Of a stretch of DNA of 64,000 bases, positions 54,301-64,000 are shown one piece after another. Every line of letters begins with the position of its first letter. Positions within the stretch are counted from its first letter, which is position 1. Origin of the DNA: Adiantum capillus-veneris (taxonomy: Eukaryota; Streptophyta; Polypodiopsida; Polypodiales; Pteridaceae); NCBI GenBank assembly GCA_014529385.2, contig CM043953.1:108570549-108634548 (forward strand). Reading direction: 5' to 3'. The notes beneath the pieces were generated by a model, which had not been told where the DNA came from, did no database searches, and saw only the letters and a program-made list of their open reading frames with translations. The position numbers and the translations under genes were made by a program.

Positions 54301-54986
54301 GCGCCTTCCTGCGCAAAAAGAGAGGAATTGTCTGAATCCTTCGTTCATCATGCACTCCATGGAGGTCAAAGTACGTAGTCCACTCGTGAAGCCAATTATT
54401 TACAATTAGTTCCGTACAGTCTTTCTCTTCCCTTGAGAAATTGATAGTCTTGTACGGAATTGTTACAGTAGGACCACCCTGTGAGCGTCCGAGCAGCAAT
54501 CTGCGTCCATAATTATTGGAGATGGGTATCGTTCTCAGACATACGCACAATCGTAGATTGAGTGGTATTTTTGAGAGCAGCAAGATGGCCATTAAATCCT
54601 TGCACAGCTCTTTTGAGAGAGCACAAGCGAATGTTCATCTGAACACTTGTGTTTTCCAGAGCATATATGCATTGAGCATGCGTGAATGGAATTTGAGTGT
54701 TACCTGGGGCATCTTCAGGTTGTGCACCAAAGCTGGAGAAATCCATGACAAACTCGGCGAAAAAATAGACTTTTTCACGCGAAAATAGGCCTTTTTTGTA
54801 CTTTTTCTTCGTGAAAAATTGGACTTTGAGGAGCTCTACGCGTCGGCGTGAGCGTTCGGAGGCAGGCAGGTAACGGCGGGAGCACAAGAGCGTGAGAAGA
54901 GAGGAGAGAAGCAGATGAGTTAAAAGTGAGCTTTTTGCAAAGTTTCTCGGTCTCTGTACGTGAGTTTTAATAACTATAGGTTTCAT
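51357..54986 (-). pseudogene. Gypsy-like element F: decayed gag-pol, reverse transcriptase missing
   Basis: Minus-strand order from 5': gag N-terminus MDFSSFGAQPEDAPG (about 54747); capsid with WLHEWTTYFDLHGVHDERR and TWCCDMSKK (about 54400-54280); CCHC-like knuckle CFGCGQTGHQIKDR with Arg in place of the last Cys (about 53810-53770); protease-like DFYIIRLDRAHVILGIQW (about 53390-53340); RNase H tail RWVELMQEFDFEIRYRKGS (about 52990-52935); integrase FMDFIVGFPNTSRG and VVVDRLTKM (about 52430-52340); and an integrase C-terminal SIHLVFHVSCLQEKLG (about 51655-51610). The reverse transcriptase core between about 53030 and 52995 is absent. Many stops. Typical Ty3/gypsy order, dead. Confidence 0.75.
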
Positions 54987-55350
54987 ACCTACTTTAAAAA
55001 TATATATAAAGTGTCCTGGCCACTTTTATTTAAATAAACTCACTTAAGAGACTTCTGCGTTGGCACCTGCGATTCAATCTGGAGAAACCGCGTGGAGAGA
55101 GAGAGAAATAGAGCTAAGCGTGTGCTCCCTTGTGCCCAACACACAAAGGGCCCTCCACGATGGAGCCAATGCACATCCTCCCCTCCACGCTGGCGTTCCT
55201 TCAATCGCTCTGCCTCTTCGTTTTTGCGCAATGCTTCCCTCTTTGTCTTCCCGCGCTACAACAACCTCTCTTCGAGAACCAAGCAGAGAGAGGTAACTCT
55301 CTCTTCTTCTCAGGTGTGTGTGTGTGGGTGTGGGTGTGGGTGTGGGTGTG
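54987..55350. other. Unassigned sequence
   Basis: Contains a TATATATAAAG patch (54999-55011) and a GT/GGGTGT microsatellite (55315-55350). Open frames 55060-55300 exist on both strands without recognisable motifs. No gene claimed. Confidence 0.5.
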
Positions 55351-55700
55351 GTAATAAAAAGAGGAAAATGGTATAACCTTTCTATCACCCAAGTGCGGTA
55401 GATTGGTTATGCCATTTCCCTCTTGAATGACCAGTCTTGAGTTCAAATCCTCGTCGGCTAGATCTTTAAGGTCTCTTGGAATAGTTTCCTACGACGTTAA
55501 AACTCTCTTCTTCTCACATGTGTGTGTCGGTGTGTGTGTGTGCTAATAAAAAGAGGAAAATGGTATAACCTTTCTATAACCCAAGTGTGGTAGATTGGTT
55601 ATGCCATTTCCCTCTTGAATAACAGGTCTTGAGTTCAACTCCTCGTCGGCTAGATCTTTAAGGTCTCTTGGGATAGTTTCCTACGACGTAAAAACTCCTC

Positions 55701-55735
<35 letters not shown>
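55351..55735 (+). repeat. SINE-like units, opposite orientation, with CT run
   Basis: Two units begin TAATAAAAAGAGG at 55352 and 55544 (192-bp spacing). The first has A-box-like CGGTAGATTGG (55396-55406) and B-box-like GAGTTCAAATCC (55439-55450), the latter close to the tRNA consensus. Each ends TTTCCTACGACGTTAAAACTC or similar. The second leads into a CT run (55704-55735). A TG-rich linker separates them. Confidence 0.65.
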
Positions 55736-55738
<3 letters not shown>

Positions 55739-56055
55739 GGCTTTGCATAGAAGAAGAATACAGAGAGAGATTAAGAAAGGTATTGTATGCTGAATTTAAT
55801 TATAAATCAGCAAATTAATGAGTGATTTTGTTGCTTTTCATCAAATATCAGCAAAATTAACCAAAAAGCTTTTGATTTTCACCAAAAATCAGCAAAAGGA
55901 GCATTAATTTTCACCCGCATGCTTATGACGAGAAGAAAAATCAGTAATTTCAATAATTAGTCATTAAAAATTACACAAAATTGAGGTTATCCGACTCAAA
56001 CAGATCCATAGGTGTGCACATGGTCCTTCCTACAGCCAAGCCGGCTCCAATACCA
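55736..56055. other. AT-rich intron sequence with repeated AAATCAGCAAA motif
   Basis: AAATCAGCAAA-like phrases recur at 55804, 55847 and 55885. A degenerate primer-binding-site complement (GCTCCAATACCA) lies at 56044-56055. No gene seen. Confidence 0.5.
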
Positions 56056-56208
56056 TGAAACGTACACTCAAAGAGGATCTTCCGGCTACACCGACCGCCT
56101 ATAGACACGTGTCGGACAAACCACCCGACCATAGCCACCATCTCACAGCACCCAAGTGTTGGGCCAGCGTCCAATGACACATGCGTGCACTTGTAAGACC
56201 GAGTGTTT
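56056..56208 (-). mobile_element. LTR fragment related to element F
   Basis: TGAAACGTACACTC follows the primer-site-like bases 56044-56055 and matches 51009-51140. Either the 5' LTR of element F, with later insertions between, or a separate truncated copy. Confidence 0.5.
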
Positions 56209-56955
56209 GTCTGCGTGAGGGTTGGTGTTTCTATGTGTGTCTAGTATGTCTGTCATCTGACTCTATGTGTGTAGGTTTGCGTGAGTGTGAGGTTATCTTT
56301 TGTGCTTATGTGTTGTGCATGCATGCATGGCTTTGTGGTGCGCTTCTGTGGAGTTCCCCTTGCTCAGCATCGGCTCTCTTAGGTGTCTTTCGGACCTCGG
56401 TACTTCTTCTCGCCATCCTCCCTCCTACCGTTTCGGTTTCTTCTTGGTCGCCTAGCGGACTTGGATAGCATAGCTGCCCCTTACCACTTACTTGGAGGTT
56501 TCTTCGCTCGAGAGCATTGAGCTGCGTATTTTCCAGAAGCATTGGTGGATGTCCTCTCTCTTCAGCTCTCCATCTAGTTCCCGGGGCACTTTTACCCTCA
56601 CTCGTAGAGGTTTTCCCATTGGTTTTTTTCAGTTTATAGTTGTTCTAGCCTACGGGCGTTACATTTCAATTGTTCAGTTTCTACTGAGCCTCACCTCCTT
56701 GCAGATTCTATGCCTTTGGGTAGCCTTGTCCTTTGCCTTTTGGTGGTTGTATCACATTTACTTCCCTCTAGGTAGGCACCTTTCCGGTGCCTACAAGGGG
56801 CCAAAGTAATAAAGAATCAGTGATGTGCTTCTTTTACACACACACACACACACACACAAAGAGAGACGCATGCATGCACGCCTGCGCGAACATACACAGA
56901 CATGCATGCACTACTGGTGGCCAGTTATAGAAGAAGAAATTGTAAGAGAAAGGAC
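56209..56955. other. Unidentified intron sequence
   Basis: An open frame at 56492-56809 (105 aa, hydrophobic toward its end) is followed by TAATAAAGAATCAG and an AC run (56837-56858), which could be the tail of an old retroposon. No motif recognised, and no gene is claimed. Confidence 0.4.
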
Positions 56956-57120
56956 CTTGTTGTGTGCTATGCCTGCAGAACATGTGAAACCAGTCTCTGT
57001 CAAAACAGCCTTACGAAGTTCTGCTATAATAATAGCTCCATTAGCCAGCATGCGGTCTTTGGGATCTAAAATACTTCTTGATAGCCAGCCTTTAACTGTT
57101 ATACTCCATTCTTGACCGAC
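56956..57120 (-). CDS. POLH: DNA polymerase eta, internal exon (first visible)
   Basis: The 165-bp, 55-codon exon encodes VGQEWSITVKGWLSRSIL, DRMLANGAIIIAELRKAV and TETGFTCSAGIAHNK. The last motif (CSAGIAxNK) is the Y-family polymerase palm signature, and with the next exon it gives the eta-specific AHNK-MLAKLASGM junction. The acceptor ATTAG lies just upstream of 57120 and the donor GTCCTT at 56955, a slightly unusual but GT-type site. Both ends are phase 0. Exons encoding the catalytic N-terminus should lie at higher coordinates, but none was recognised to 64000. Confidence 0.85.
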
Positions 57121-57124
57121 CTAA

Positions 57125-57360
57125 TTTCATCAAAAGAAAAGAGAGGATTAGAAATTCAGCAGACTTAACATTAAAAATTCTGACGAAGCAAGGCCCAAAG
57201 TGCAAAATACGTAAGGTCAACTCTATCAATCAACTCAAAAAGAGTCTCCATGTAATAAAGATAGATTTTCATCCTCCTGGCGCACGGTTTTAGATAACTT
57301 TGATGCTACTAAACTCAAATCATATGGGTTTGAGATAGAACCTCCAATTAATATTTATCA

Positions 57361-57400
<40 letters not shown>

Positions 57401-57740
57401 ATTGATGTCTTCTAGGGGCCAAGCTTGGCCTATGAGAAAATCAATGTACAACTGCGGTATCTGCTCTGTCATCCCAGCAACTGGCAAGTCATCTGACAAG
57501 GCAGTCACTTCAACAATACCAAATGGAACAGAATCAAAAAACTTGAAGAACTTGAAAGAGATATATATACCTAGATGAATGTTGGATAAGCCCAGATTCA
57601 CCCTTGAAGGAAAGTGCAAGGTATAGACCCATGGTAGTCACCCACAAGGCAATATAACCATAAATATAACCATGAAAGAGAACACAACAGACAAGAGACA
57701 ATGAGTTGCAAAGTTCCTCTTCCAAAAGCATTGAACCCTC
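57125..57740 (-). mobile_element. TC-tailed retroposon end and flanking intron
   Basis: A GA run at 57365-57396 is followed (plus strand) by TTTTATTGATGTCTTCTA and the perfect palindrome GGCCAAGCTTGGCC at 57417-57430, then CTATGAGAAAATC. On the minus strand this is a 3' end of the same layout as family D. The 5' limit is unclear. 57125-57364 is AT-rich without a recognised gene. Confidence 0.5.
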
Positions 57741-58472
57741 AACTAGACGCCCCTTGCGGTATTTCTTTATTTCATTGACCGAAAAAATCAAACATCAAAG
57801 TTTTCCACATTAACGAAAAGGAAGAAAGAAAGCCTGGGCATGTTTTTCTTGTAAAAAGGCTTTAGACACTACCTGCCACAGCATAAAATGCTATTAACCT
57901 AAATCCTCTCTTTGTTGGTTATCTAACGTAAACCAAAGACTCTAGGATTTGGGAGTAAACCAAAAGCTCCACATTTGGTGTACATCTACCTACACCCTAG
58001 TTTAAGCGGAGGCTCTCTAGTAGCACCAGGTTGGTTGTGGAGCAAAGTTTACAACCATTGGAGAGCCCACACTCTCCCTATGAATCATCCACCAAGTCAC
58101 AGCTTGGCCTAATGGAACCCCTGGCCTCTCTTTTATAGGCACAGGTCCAAAAAGCCCCCGAAAGCAACTTTGAAAACCACATTTCTTTGTAAAAGTGCTA
58201 AAAAGCACCAAACTCAATTGATCCATAAAACTGGCTGCCTAAAAGCTCTGCCAGTGTAAACTTCAAAAGCGCCACGTCAGCCATCCGTATAGTTTGCCAC
58301 TTCAGATGTGCGTGACTAGTATGTCATCCCCTCACTATACAGGCCCACAATTTGCTGCGAAAAAATCTAAGAGCCTGCAATGTAATTTTGGTCCTCCAGT
58401 TTGGTCCTAGTTAGGCTTGGTTCTTCCTCCTCTCTTCCAGTATAAGTATACCACGTCATCACTTTGTGACAT
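57741..58472 (-). mobile_element. Diverged LTR related to element C
   Basis: The phrase GACGCCCCTTGCGGTATTTCTTTAT (57747-57771) matches the LTR of element C (GGCGCCCCTTTCGGTATTTC). The end CACTTTGTGACA at 58461-58472 is followed by the C-rich complement of a purine tract and GTAATCG/CGATTA. The outer boundary is uncertain. Confidence 0.55.
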
Positions 58473-58607
58473 AAACCCCTCCCCCCCAAGAGAAGAGTAA
58501 TCGCCCCCGATTAGGCCTACAAAACAAATAATGAACATTAAACCAATTCTTCAGAAGACATTGACTTTACTCACCAGTAGGTCACCTTGACAAGACAGTA
58601 GAAACAC

Positions 58608-58921
58608 TGTTACAGACTTGGGCACCACAAGTCGGAAATCGGGCACGATACACGAGAGAATTACTTAAAATACTTCACAACTTTATCACACTTCATAAAA
58701 TAGAGTCGACACGGCCGGCACGTCAGCACAAAACTGAGTGAAAGATGGGCTTATTTAAAGGCCCTTGGCCTCAAAATCAAAAGCAAGTACATGAAAAGCC
58801 ACAAGCTCAAAAGCATTGGGCTAAAAGCAGCTAGCGAAAATCACGAAAATCCGTACAATTGTCCACCTCAGCATGTCAGTGGGTTGTCCATACACTTTTG
58901 CCACGTCATCAATTTGTGACG
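58608..58921 (-). mobile_element. LTR (3') of a second element C relative
   Basis: Starts TGTTACAGACTTGGGCACCAC, contains TTTAAAGGCCCTTGGCCT (58752-58769) shared with element C, and ends AATTTGTGACG where CA has become CG. GTAACCCCCTCTTGAAAG and a TAATCG/CAATTA hairpin follow. Confidence 0.65.
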
Positions 58922-60400
58922 TAACCCCCTCTTGAAAGAATTGTAATCGCCCTCAATTACGCCTACAAAATCAGACATAAGCCATAAACCAGTTTAGTAG
59001 ACACTGACTCTAAGTACCGACGCACTAGACGACACAAATCCAGCACTTGTACAAAGTAAACAATCGCATCACATCAGATCACATTCAAACCATATCACAT
59101 AAAATCCATCCAAATCTAGGACCATGATTCCTGGCAACGTATTTAGCAATCGCATTTAGATCCACACCGGACCTCACTGATGTCGGATTAACTAATTCTT
59201 ATTGCGAGCATATCCATAGACTTCTCAAGACTGGAATGCTGCAGTCATTTCGTCAATCATTCCATCTTTCAATCCTGCACTCAAGCACAATCACATGTGT
59301 GAATAATCAAAAATTAGATTCAGTTCCAGGAATTCCAGTTCATCAATCAGATACGGAGTTCATATTGAACATAGTGTTTCAATCGTTCAGTTCTAGTCTT
59401 CTTATTGTTGTGTAGCCATCTCATCCCTAGGAACTGTTGATGCGCTTACCACAGTTTCATTCAATCATTCATCATCATGATTCAAAATTTATGATTCTTA
59501 TCTAGAATCGTGATCAGGTTCATTTTGGAGTTGTCATTGCTCCCAATTCATTATCATCTCATTCTCGATTTCACCTATTATCTGTACACAAATAGCAAGA
59601 TCTTCCAGAAAACATTAATTTCATACATAAATCAAAGTCATCTTCGGAAATTTCTCATTTCAAAATTATTCATTCATAAAGTCATAAAACAAAATTCTAT
59701 CAGCTCAGTAGTATCTTTTTCAAATTTCTATCCAGTATCTGTTCTAGAGCGAGTATCTGCTCACCCAAGTCTATTTCAATCTATCAGTTGTTCTCATTCT
59801 TGTGCCTTTTGGGGGCACCACGCAGATATGTGTGCTTGTTCTCCGCAATCAAAACACTTCCCCATTTTGAGGTATTCGTCTCCCTTCCTCTATCAGTCTG
59901 GGACGTGCATCTTTCTTTCTTCTGCTTCTGTCATCACTTGTCGAAGGTTGATCTGTTGGATAAGTCAAGTTACCTGAATGGATAGCAAAGCCTTGATTAG
60001 CATATCGTTGAAACTTGAAAAAGGTATCAAATTTTATCGCTTGCCTGCCCTCCTTGAATTCTTTGGTCTTCTTGCTCTTATCTTCGAGAAAGTCGTATTG
60101 ACTGTCTCTATAAAAGTGCTTCCTCTTAGAATAAAACATCTCCTCATCAGAGTCTAAACTCTTAGAAGAGGATAAATCCTCCTTAGAACTATCAAAAAGT
60201 TTCCGAGATCTGCGGTATGAATCGAAACAGCTAACACTTGAACTTGAAAGAGAGTACATCACATACTAGACGAGAGACACGCAGTGTCGGAGTTTTGCTT
60301 CTAGAAAGTATTGCCCCGCTAGGTGCCTCTCGCATGTGTTTATTATGCACCATGTTCACATAAGACAATAGACATTGCTTCATTACTTGCTCTCTTACCA
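58922..60400 (-). pseudogene. Interior and 5' LTR remnant of that element, with gag
   Basis: The minus-strand frame 60262-59849 is Ser/Lys/Arg-rich (YSKRKHFYRDSQYDFLEDKSKK, IKFDTFFKFQRYANQGFA) and resembles a gag spacer. A shifted frame then gives a complete knuckle CFDCGEQAHISAWC at 59856-59815. 60218-60400 resembles part of the element C LTR (GAAAGTATTGCCCC near 60303). The rest is AT-rich without pol motifs. Confidence 0.5.
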
Positions 60401-60767
60401 ACGTTCGTTTCATCTATCTGGTTTGATGTTGCTCGTGAATCTTTGTCCCCTTGTAATTGGCTATTCGGAAAGCACTCTCATGCATGTCATCCTCAGCATT
60501 TTCAAATGTTTTTCGATACCCTTCGTTACTAGGGTTTTTGGCCTATTTGGACCACAAGGAATGCCTTTATTTTTTATGGTGCAAGTGGTGTTCAAACGCA
60601 TGTATTCTAGTTGAGAGGTATTCTTCTTTGAAGTGTATATTCCCTCACCATTGATGGAGTCATTCCAATGGCAAATACACAAGTTTGAAAGGATGGCATC
60701 TTGGCGGCGACATTCATTGTTTGATTCTCTAGCTTAACGCCTTGCCATGTTGGTCATGGGCTTATCA
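60401..60767 (+). pseudogene. Possible LINE ORF2 C-terminal fragment
   Basis: One plus frame reads FWPIWTTRNAFIFYGA near 60540-60590, a pattern like the WxIWxxRNxxIF segment near the C-terminus of plant LINE ORF2. Stops interrupt it. Weak evidence. Confidence 0.3.
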
Positions 60768-61315
60768 TGTTTTTTTGTTTTGGCAAGAAAAAGGTCCTTC
60801 CATTAGTTGAAAAACCTACCCAATGGACTATAAACTGCCCCTACCAGAAAGGGGCTACATCAAAAGGTGGGGAGACTCCCAATGAGAAAACTAGATATGT
60901 ACAATGATGGCTAAATGAAGATATGGGAGGAGGAAACCACCAGACTGGTGGGCGGTATTGCCATCTAGGTGCCCCATGAGCTGTAGTGAAGAAAGGGCCG
61001 GATCGCCAAAACTCAAGAAGACCTCACGGCCCTCTGGCATGCACTCGAAGCTTCTCTAAAAACTCTCAGACTACCCCCTAAGTGTATGAATCAGCTCCAA
61101 CAAGATGTCTCGTACAATCTCCACCAGTGGGATGGGTCGAGCCTCGAAGATGCGGACATACCGGGCCTCTCCAATTGAACCAAAGTGTCAGGCTACAGAT
61201 GAGCTCCCAACAACTCTCTCTATCTCTACTCCACTCCTGAGATACAAACTATGTGGCGGGCTGAAGTCTAGGTCGGCCCTCCTGAATCACGATCATCCTG
61301 TTGACTTAAGCCATC
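60768..61315 (-). mobile_element. L1-type LINE 3' end (LINE-e), 5' truncated
   Basis: The minus strand matches the last 500 bases of LINE-b and LINE-c, including the 3' UTR, AAGGACCTTTTTCTTG and an A-rich tail (complement of 60769-60777). It is more diverged than those copies. Only the ORF2 C-terminus is represented. Confidence 0.75.
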
Positions 61316-61339
61316 TCGACACAAAGTGCTATGTTATGT

Positions 61340-62341
61340 GTAGCGGACTGATTTATGGTGATAACTCATAACTAGTGCTCAATACGTACTCAAGGTTTCT
61401 TTAGGTTCATGAGATAGATGTGCGAATGATTGCAAAAGAAGAGAGAGAAGGTTCTATGAGTGATAGAGAGAGAAAGAAGACTAACACCAGATGGGGTCCC
61501 AAACCCCCCTCCAAGGGGCCCCCCCTCTCTATCCCTAGAGAGGTATTTACTTTAGATAGCACAAATGCACATACAAAGGTCCTAGATGCTAAGATGCTAA
61601 CGAGATCTTGCTATTGATTATTGGATCCAAGAGGCCAAGGGCTGAAAATGCAAAACCCTAGTGGAGCTAATGGGATTTGCAACTGACGACAAGGCTATGG
61701 GCTGATCTGCTATAGCTGATGTTGAGGGTCCAGATGATGATGGCGGATAAGGGCTGAAATCTGAAAACGTTGGCTTATCTGTGAGCCTATGGGCTGAAAA
61801 CTATTGTCACTATGGCTGATCTGAGTCTACGAGTGCTAGTCTGGTATTGTTGCATGAAAAACGCTAGGGTTGGTGGTGCTAAAAGAAAAACGCCAAGGGG
61901 ACGCAGAGGCTATGGCAACAATGCCAGGGTACTGGGCGTGAAGGAGCACTGACTACCCATGTACTAGGTTCTACTCCTCTCCGCCCTCAAAGGGTGAATC
62001 CTCGGGCCTCTTATATAGCATTTGATTGTTAGGTTGAGCAGGATCAAGCATAAGGCCCCACGACTGCAATTATTATGCAGAACGTCACTTATTAGTAAGT
62101 TAGTAAACCAACTAATAAGAGGTGCTTCATATATTCTATCTAGGCCTGGTACTAGGGACTAAAAGCGACCACTCCCTGGTGCCTACACCTGGCAGACACT
62201 AGCGGTAATCATGTGCACGCTAAAGTGCCTGGACATGCACGTCCTAAACACAAGCTCACAAACACTTCCTAGGGTTGTCCTTAACCTTAGGAGTAGGAGT
62301 TAGCTTGTCCACATGCACATAGGGTTAGATGTGCACGTGCC
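61340..62341 (-). mobile_element. Solo LTR of the element A family
   Basis: Shares with 11338-12200 the AAGAGAGAGAAG patch, the CCTCCAAGGGGCCCC patch and many GGGCTGAAAA phrases, and with 1-140 its terminal part (GCTTGTCCACATGCACATAGGG). No internal region follows on either side, so it is probably a solo LTR. Exact ends uncertain. Confidence 0.6.
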
Positions 62342-62574
62342 ATGCTGGGCCCGTGAGAGTGGACCAAGCTCCAACACCCCAAGTGTACTAGCTAATTGTC
62401 GAAAGGGCTTTTCATGTTCATTGTTCATGTTCAATATTGGACTTCTAGCCTTTGTACATAGTTGTTTGATTGGTCGTTTGACCATGTACACTCCTTTTTG
62501 CTAATCAGTATGGATGAAAGACTTGTACTGAACAGAAAAAAAACACTTGGGAGATTAGATATGGCACGGGAGAC
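62342..62574. other. Unassigned sequence
   Basis: AT-rich, with no gene or repeat recognised. The short open frames on both strands have no motifs. Confidence 0.4.
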
Positions 62575-63011
62575 ACATAATTTCCCTTTGGAAAAGGTTG
62601 GCGCTCAAGTTGAGCATCCCTAGTAGTATTTCTTTATTAATTAGTTCAAGAGTCTACAACCGTTTGTGCAAACCTGCAGTCTCTGAACTGAATTACAATG
62701 GCACACTACGCTCAGATTTTAAGGCACTGGGTCTTCAAAAGCAACTTTTAAACTCACTCATTAGTTTCACACGGACTAAAAAAGACGAGATTCATCTGCT
62801 TTCAAACTGTAGGCCAAAAAGCATCCCAACGTCCTAATCTGCCACGACATCTGTAGTAGGTACGCTGCCACGGAGCTTATCCATAAGCCCTCATATTTAT
62901 GGCGCGTTTGCATTGCGATTTCAGGTCAAGCCTAAAATCCTCTCCGGTCGAGGCATATGGGTCTCGGCCATTGCTTATGTTTGGGTAGGCTTGGCACGTC
63001 AGAGGCTCGTC
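62575..63011 (-). mobile_element. Diverged LTR related to element C
   Basis: GTTGGCGCTCAAGTTGAGC with TATTTCTTTATT (62597-62638) resembles the element C LTR. The end CTCGTCACA at about 63011 is followed by TACCTCCTCTTAGAGAAG and GTAATCG/GGATTAC at about 63034-63050. Confidence 0.5.
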
Positions 63012-63463
63012 ACATACCTCCTCTTAGAGAAGAGTAATCGTCTTGGATTACATCTACATACACAAAAACTCAAAAGACATTGTTAACAGTAGCTGCTGTC
63101 ACCAGCGTGTGACTACTATCTATCCTTTTTGTTGATTTCTTTCTTATTATTTATTTACTTTCACTTTTTGGAAACACCCCTCGGGAAATCTAACTGCCCT
63201 GCATTGCATAGCTAGTGTGGAACTGTCCAGAGGGAGTCCAGGCCTGAGGGCAAGAGAGCACTAAGGTTGGACAAGGACTATGGTTAGCCAAGTGGGGTCA
63301 TTGACTAGCCAAAGTGGAATCCTTTGCTACAGAGGCTACATTTCAGTTCTGGATGTGGCCGCAGTGTACAAAGAGGGTCGGATGACCTAGAAAGATACAA
63401 TGGCAGCATCTCCTAAAATTTAGGTAACTGCTATTTTGGGACCTGAAAATGTGTTGACATCAT
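63012..63463. other. Unassigned sequence after the LTR
   Basis: No gene or repeat recognised apart from the purine tract and hairpin at its start. Confidence 0.4.
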
Positions 63464-63842
63464 TACCTCCGGAATGACAAGGGGAACATTTTCTTACTCT
63501 GCCGTGAAGTCAACTGGGCAACCGGTTGGGATATTTTTAGACGGCAACCCCGAAACGGGAAAATGCTTATAAATGTGCCAAGTGGCACCTTCTGGTGCAC
63601 TTGCCTCATGCAACAAGAAGTGGCGCTGAATTTAGGAGGGGGAAATGTTCCCCTTGTCATAACCTCCGGAATGACAAGGGGAACATTTTCTTACTCTGCC
63701 GTGAAGTCAACTGGGCAACCGGTTGGGATATTTTTAGACGGCAACCCCGAAACGGGAAAATGCTTATAAATGTGCCAAGTGGCACCTTCTGGTGCACTTG
63801 CCTCATGCAACAAGAAGTGGCGCTGAATTTAGGAGGGGGAGA
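63464..63842. repeat. 197-bp tandem duplication with perfect inverted repeat
   Basis: The unit from 63464 is repeated from 63661 almost without change. At the junction, AATGTTCCCCTTGTCAT (63644-63660) and ATGACAAGGGGAACATT (63671-63687) form a perfect 17-bp inverted repeat around a 10-base loop. The second unit ends near 63842, just before the inverted arm would recur. 63843-64000 holds nothing recognised. Confidence 0.9.
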
Positions 63843-64000
63843 GCCTCATTTTCAGTTTTTGTCACAGGTTAAGAGCTATGGAGTGCTTGCTTTCCCTCTT
63901 ATGCACAGTGCGGTGCCAGGAGTGATGCCCTGCACGCTACGCAATGCCCTCTCTCTCCCCTTTGGCAGTATGTTATGCCCCTCTAGTGGGCTCTTCATTT

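Larger units (their letters stand above)
49007..56955 (-). other. POLH intron of 7.95 kb filled with transposon debris
   Basis: Bounded by the donor GTCCTT at 56955 and the acceptor TTTGCAG at 49007. It contains a diverged LINE ORF1 (49216-51008), a decayed gypsy element (51009-54986), SINE-like units (55351-55700) and LTR-like pieces (56056-56208). Between them, 49007-49215 is plain AT-rich intron. Confidence 0.75.

Noticed and set aside
56492-56809. Hydrophobic 105-residue frame in the POLH intron
   Set aside because: No motif, no codon-level support, and it ends next to an AC run and a TAATAAAG signal, so it more likely belongs to an old retroposon.

Overview
The window looks like a piece of a large, repeat-rich land-plant nuclear genome. 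It carries TTTAGGG-type telomere-like motifs, a TNT1-like Ty1/copia element, L1-type LINEs whose ORF1 has a DUF4283-like domain plus a CCHC knuckle and whose ORF2 ends in a zf-RVT-like domain, and LTR elements primed by initiator tRNA-Met. Multi-kb introns and very long GA, CA, C and G runs would suit a fern or another large-genome lineage, but the species cannot be fixed from sequence alone. Nothing bacterial was seen (no operons, no CRISPR).

The only host gene recognised is DNA polymerase eta (POLH-like, minus strand). Three exons are visible: 57120-56956, 49006-48903 and 48826-48707. Their splice sites and phases agree. The 7.9-kb intron between the first two is filled with transposon debris. 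No further exon was found in the remaining 48.7 kb downstream, so that part is either a giant intron or this is a gene fragment.

Layout. (1) 1-12407: three nested minus-strand LTR elements. Element A (LTRs 1-140 and 11338-~12407) is split by gypsy-like element B (1139-10743), which is split by small non-autonomous element C (2786-5952, target duplication CTTAC). (2) ~12408-29405: a plus-strand L1-type LINE (LINE-a), split by a copia element (15278-20807, target duplication CATCA) and by a full-length second LINE (LINE-b, 21549-28321, 16-bp target duplication). (3) 29406-47026: a second, unrelated APE-type non-LTR family ('family D', minus strand). At least four copies are flanked on both sides by GA microsatellite. 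The longest copy is split by a third L1-type LINE (LINE-c, 32258-38930, 16-bp target duplication). tRNA-like SINE units form tandem arrays with CA linkers. (4) 47027-57120: POLH exons among an old LINE ORF1, a decayed gypsy element and more SINE units. (5) 57121-64000: diverged LTRs related to elements A and C, a LINE 3' end and a short tandem duplication containing a perfect inverted repeat.

Every transposon coding region seen is broken by stops, frameshifts or deletions, so no autonomous element is intact. The best candidates for something new are the GA-microsatellite association of family D, the conserved 3' stem shared by several TC-tailed families, the ATGA overlap joining the two LINE ORFs, an unrecognised C-terminal domain in LINE ORF1, and a conserved hairpin beside the polypurine tract of several LTR elements.
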